Assembly (NCBI RefSeq): GCF_004121075.1
Contig: NZ_RHLN01000011.1
Coordinates: forward strand, 32,179 to 96,178
Length of the DNA stretch: 64,000 nt
Source of the DNA: Lutibacter sp. HS1-25
Lineage (GTDB): Bacteria; Bacteroidota; Bacteroidia; Flavobacteriales; Flavobacteriaceae
Direction of reading: 5' to 3'
Shown here piece by piece: positions 63,658 through 64,000 of this stretch. The position numbers and the translations under genes are program-made. The notes beneath the pieces are model-generated. The model had not been told where the DNA came from. It ran no database searches and saw nothing but the letters and a program-made list of their open reading frames with translations. Numbering within the stretch: position 1 is the first letter of the stretch; each line of letters opens with the position of its first letter.

Positions 63658-64000
63658 AACATCTCAATTTATTAGTTTTTAAAATCAAGTTGACTGCTTA
63701 CTTAAGTGTAAATTTACTAAATAAGATGCACTACTTTTAATTGCACAATATACCTAACTAATAACTACACACTATAAATTTACAACTAAACTGGGAATAT
63801 ATTTAAATTAACAGTCATTAATAGCTGCCTACTGTATATAAAAAAACAAGAAATTAACCTTTTAAATCATCAAAAACAATCAACTAACTATCAGTCACTT
63901 GTTAAATCATATGGTTTTGTACAGAAAATTAAGTAAATAATCCCCGGGGCAAGCCCACGGGGCATTATTATTAGAATAAATTTAGCTGTGAATCCTTATG
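63658..64000. other. Window-end intergenic region
   Basis: About 340 AT-rich bases upstream of the MscS gene; the only outstanding feature is a GC-rich palindrome (63936-63969). No gene is supported, and a gene beyond the edge may start or end here. Confidence 0.5.
63936..63969. repeat. GC-rich palindrome of the CCCCGTGGGCTTGCCCCGGGG type
   Basis: CCCCGGGGC (63942-63950) pairs with GCCCACGGGG (63953-63962), and flanking AATAAT/ATTATT extends the stem. It is the most GC-rich short segment here. I recall such elements as dispersed repeats of marine flavobacteria; this is unverified. Confidence 0.6.

Overview
The window comes from the chromosome of an AT-rich Gram-negative bacterium of the phylum Bacteroidota, almost certainly family Flavobacteriaceae. 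The evidence is the gliding-motility genes gldB and gldC, paired SusC/SusD outer-membrane importers, a DUF5686 outer-membrane protein, a FolK-deoxynucleoside kinase fusion, a DnaG whose N-terminal finger lacks zinc ligands, and promoters with the Bacteroidota -10 element TAnnTTTG, sometimes with an upstream TTG. A Lutibacter-like marine flavobacterium would fit, but the genus is a guess. No tRNA, rRNA, CRISPR array, prophage or transposase gene was seen. Most of the window is housekeeping chromosome with small palindromic repeats between genes.

Layout. 1-3832 (minus): head of the ribosomal str/S10 operon, rpsL-rpsG-fusA-rpsJ-rplC, driven from a well-formed promoter at 3889-3918, with two hairpins in the rpsJ-rplC gap. 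3990-5681: an Omp85-type outer-membrane protein. 5908-17085: two SusC/SusD importers plus two small lipoproteins. The two susC genes share a near-identical leader and first ~105 codons and then diverge. 17164-20200: rlmB, a rhomboid protease and rarA. 20314-23007: dnaK and a DUF2853 gene. 23063-26658 (minus): a polyamine operon of arginine decarboxylase, an arginase-family protein that has lost half of its metal ligands, a deoxyhypusine-synthase-like protein and a very acidic small protein.

26962-31063: yaaA, rluD-type pseudouridine synthase, a PASTA protein, ddl and coaD. 31254-36125: an unusual zinc-ribbon SDR protein, a membrane pyrophosphatase (hppA) and a soluble pyrophosphatase (ppa). 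36187-41735: DUF5686 protein, pdhB and etfB-etfA. 41822-46671: bifunctional nuclease, nucleoside transporter, thyA, three small genes and folA. 46710-51991: secreted protein, AraC-type regulator, DUF2141 protein, sulfotransferase and sppA. 52083-56646: folK-dNK fusion, gldC/gldB, nadE and two thioredoxin-fold proteins. 56665-63657: dnaG, clpX, clpP, an M1 aminopeptidase and a MscS-type channel.

How the genes fit together. thyA, folA and the folK half of the fusion belong to folate/dTMP synthesis, while the nucleoside transporter and the kinase half belong to nucleoside salvage. ppa and hppA both consume pyrophosphate, one as heat and one as an ion gradient. The polyamine operon would lead from arginine to agmatine and on to a putrescine-derived polyamine, but its second enzyme looks catalytically dead as a ureohydrolase. 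That is the most interesting anomaly here. Other points worth a second look are the zinc-free DnaG finger, the SDR with threonine in place of the catalytic tyrosine, the duplicated susC head, the rpsJ-rplC hairpins and a structured-RNA candidate at 18791-18896.
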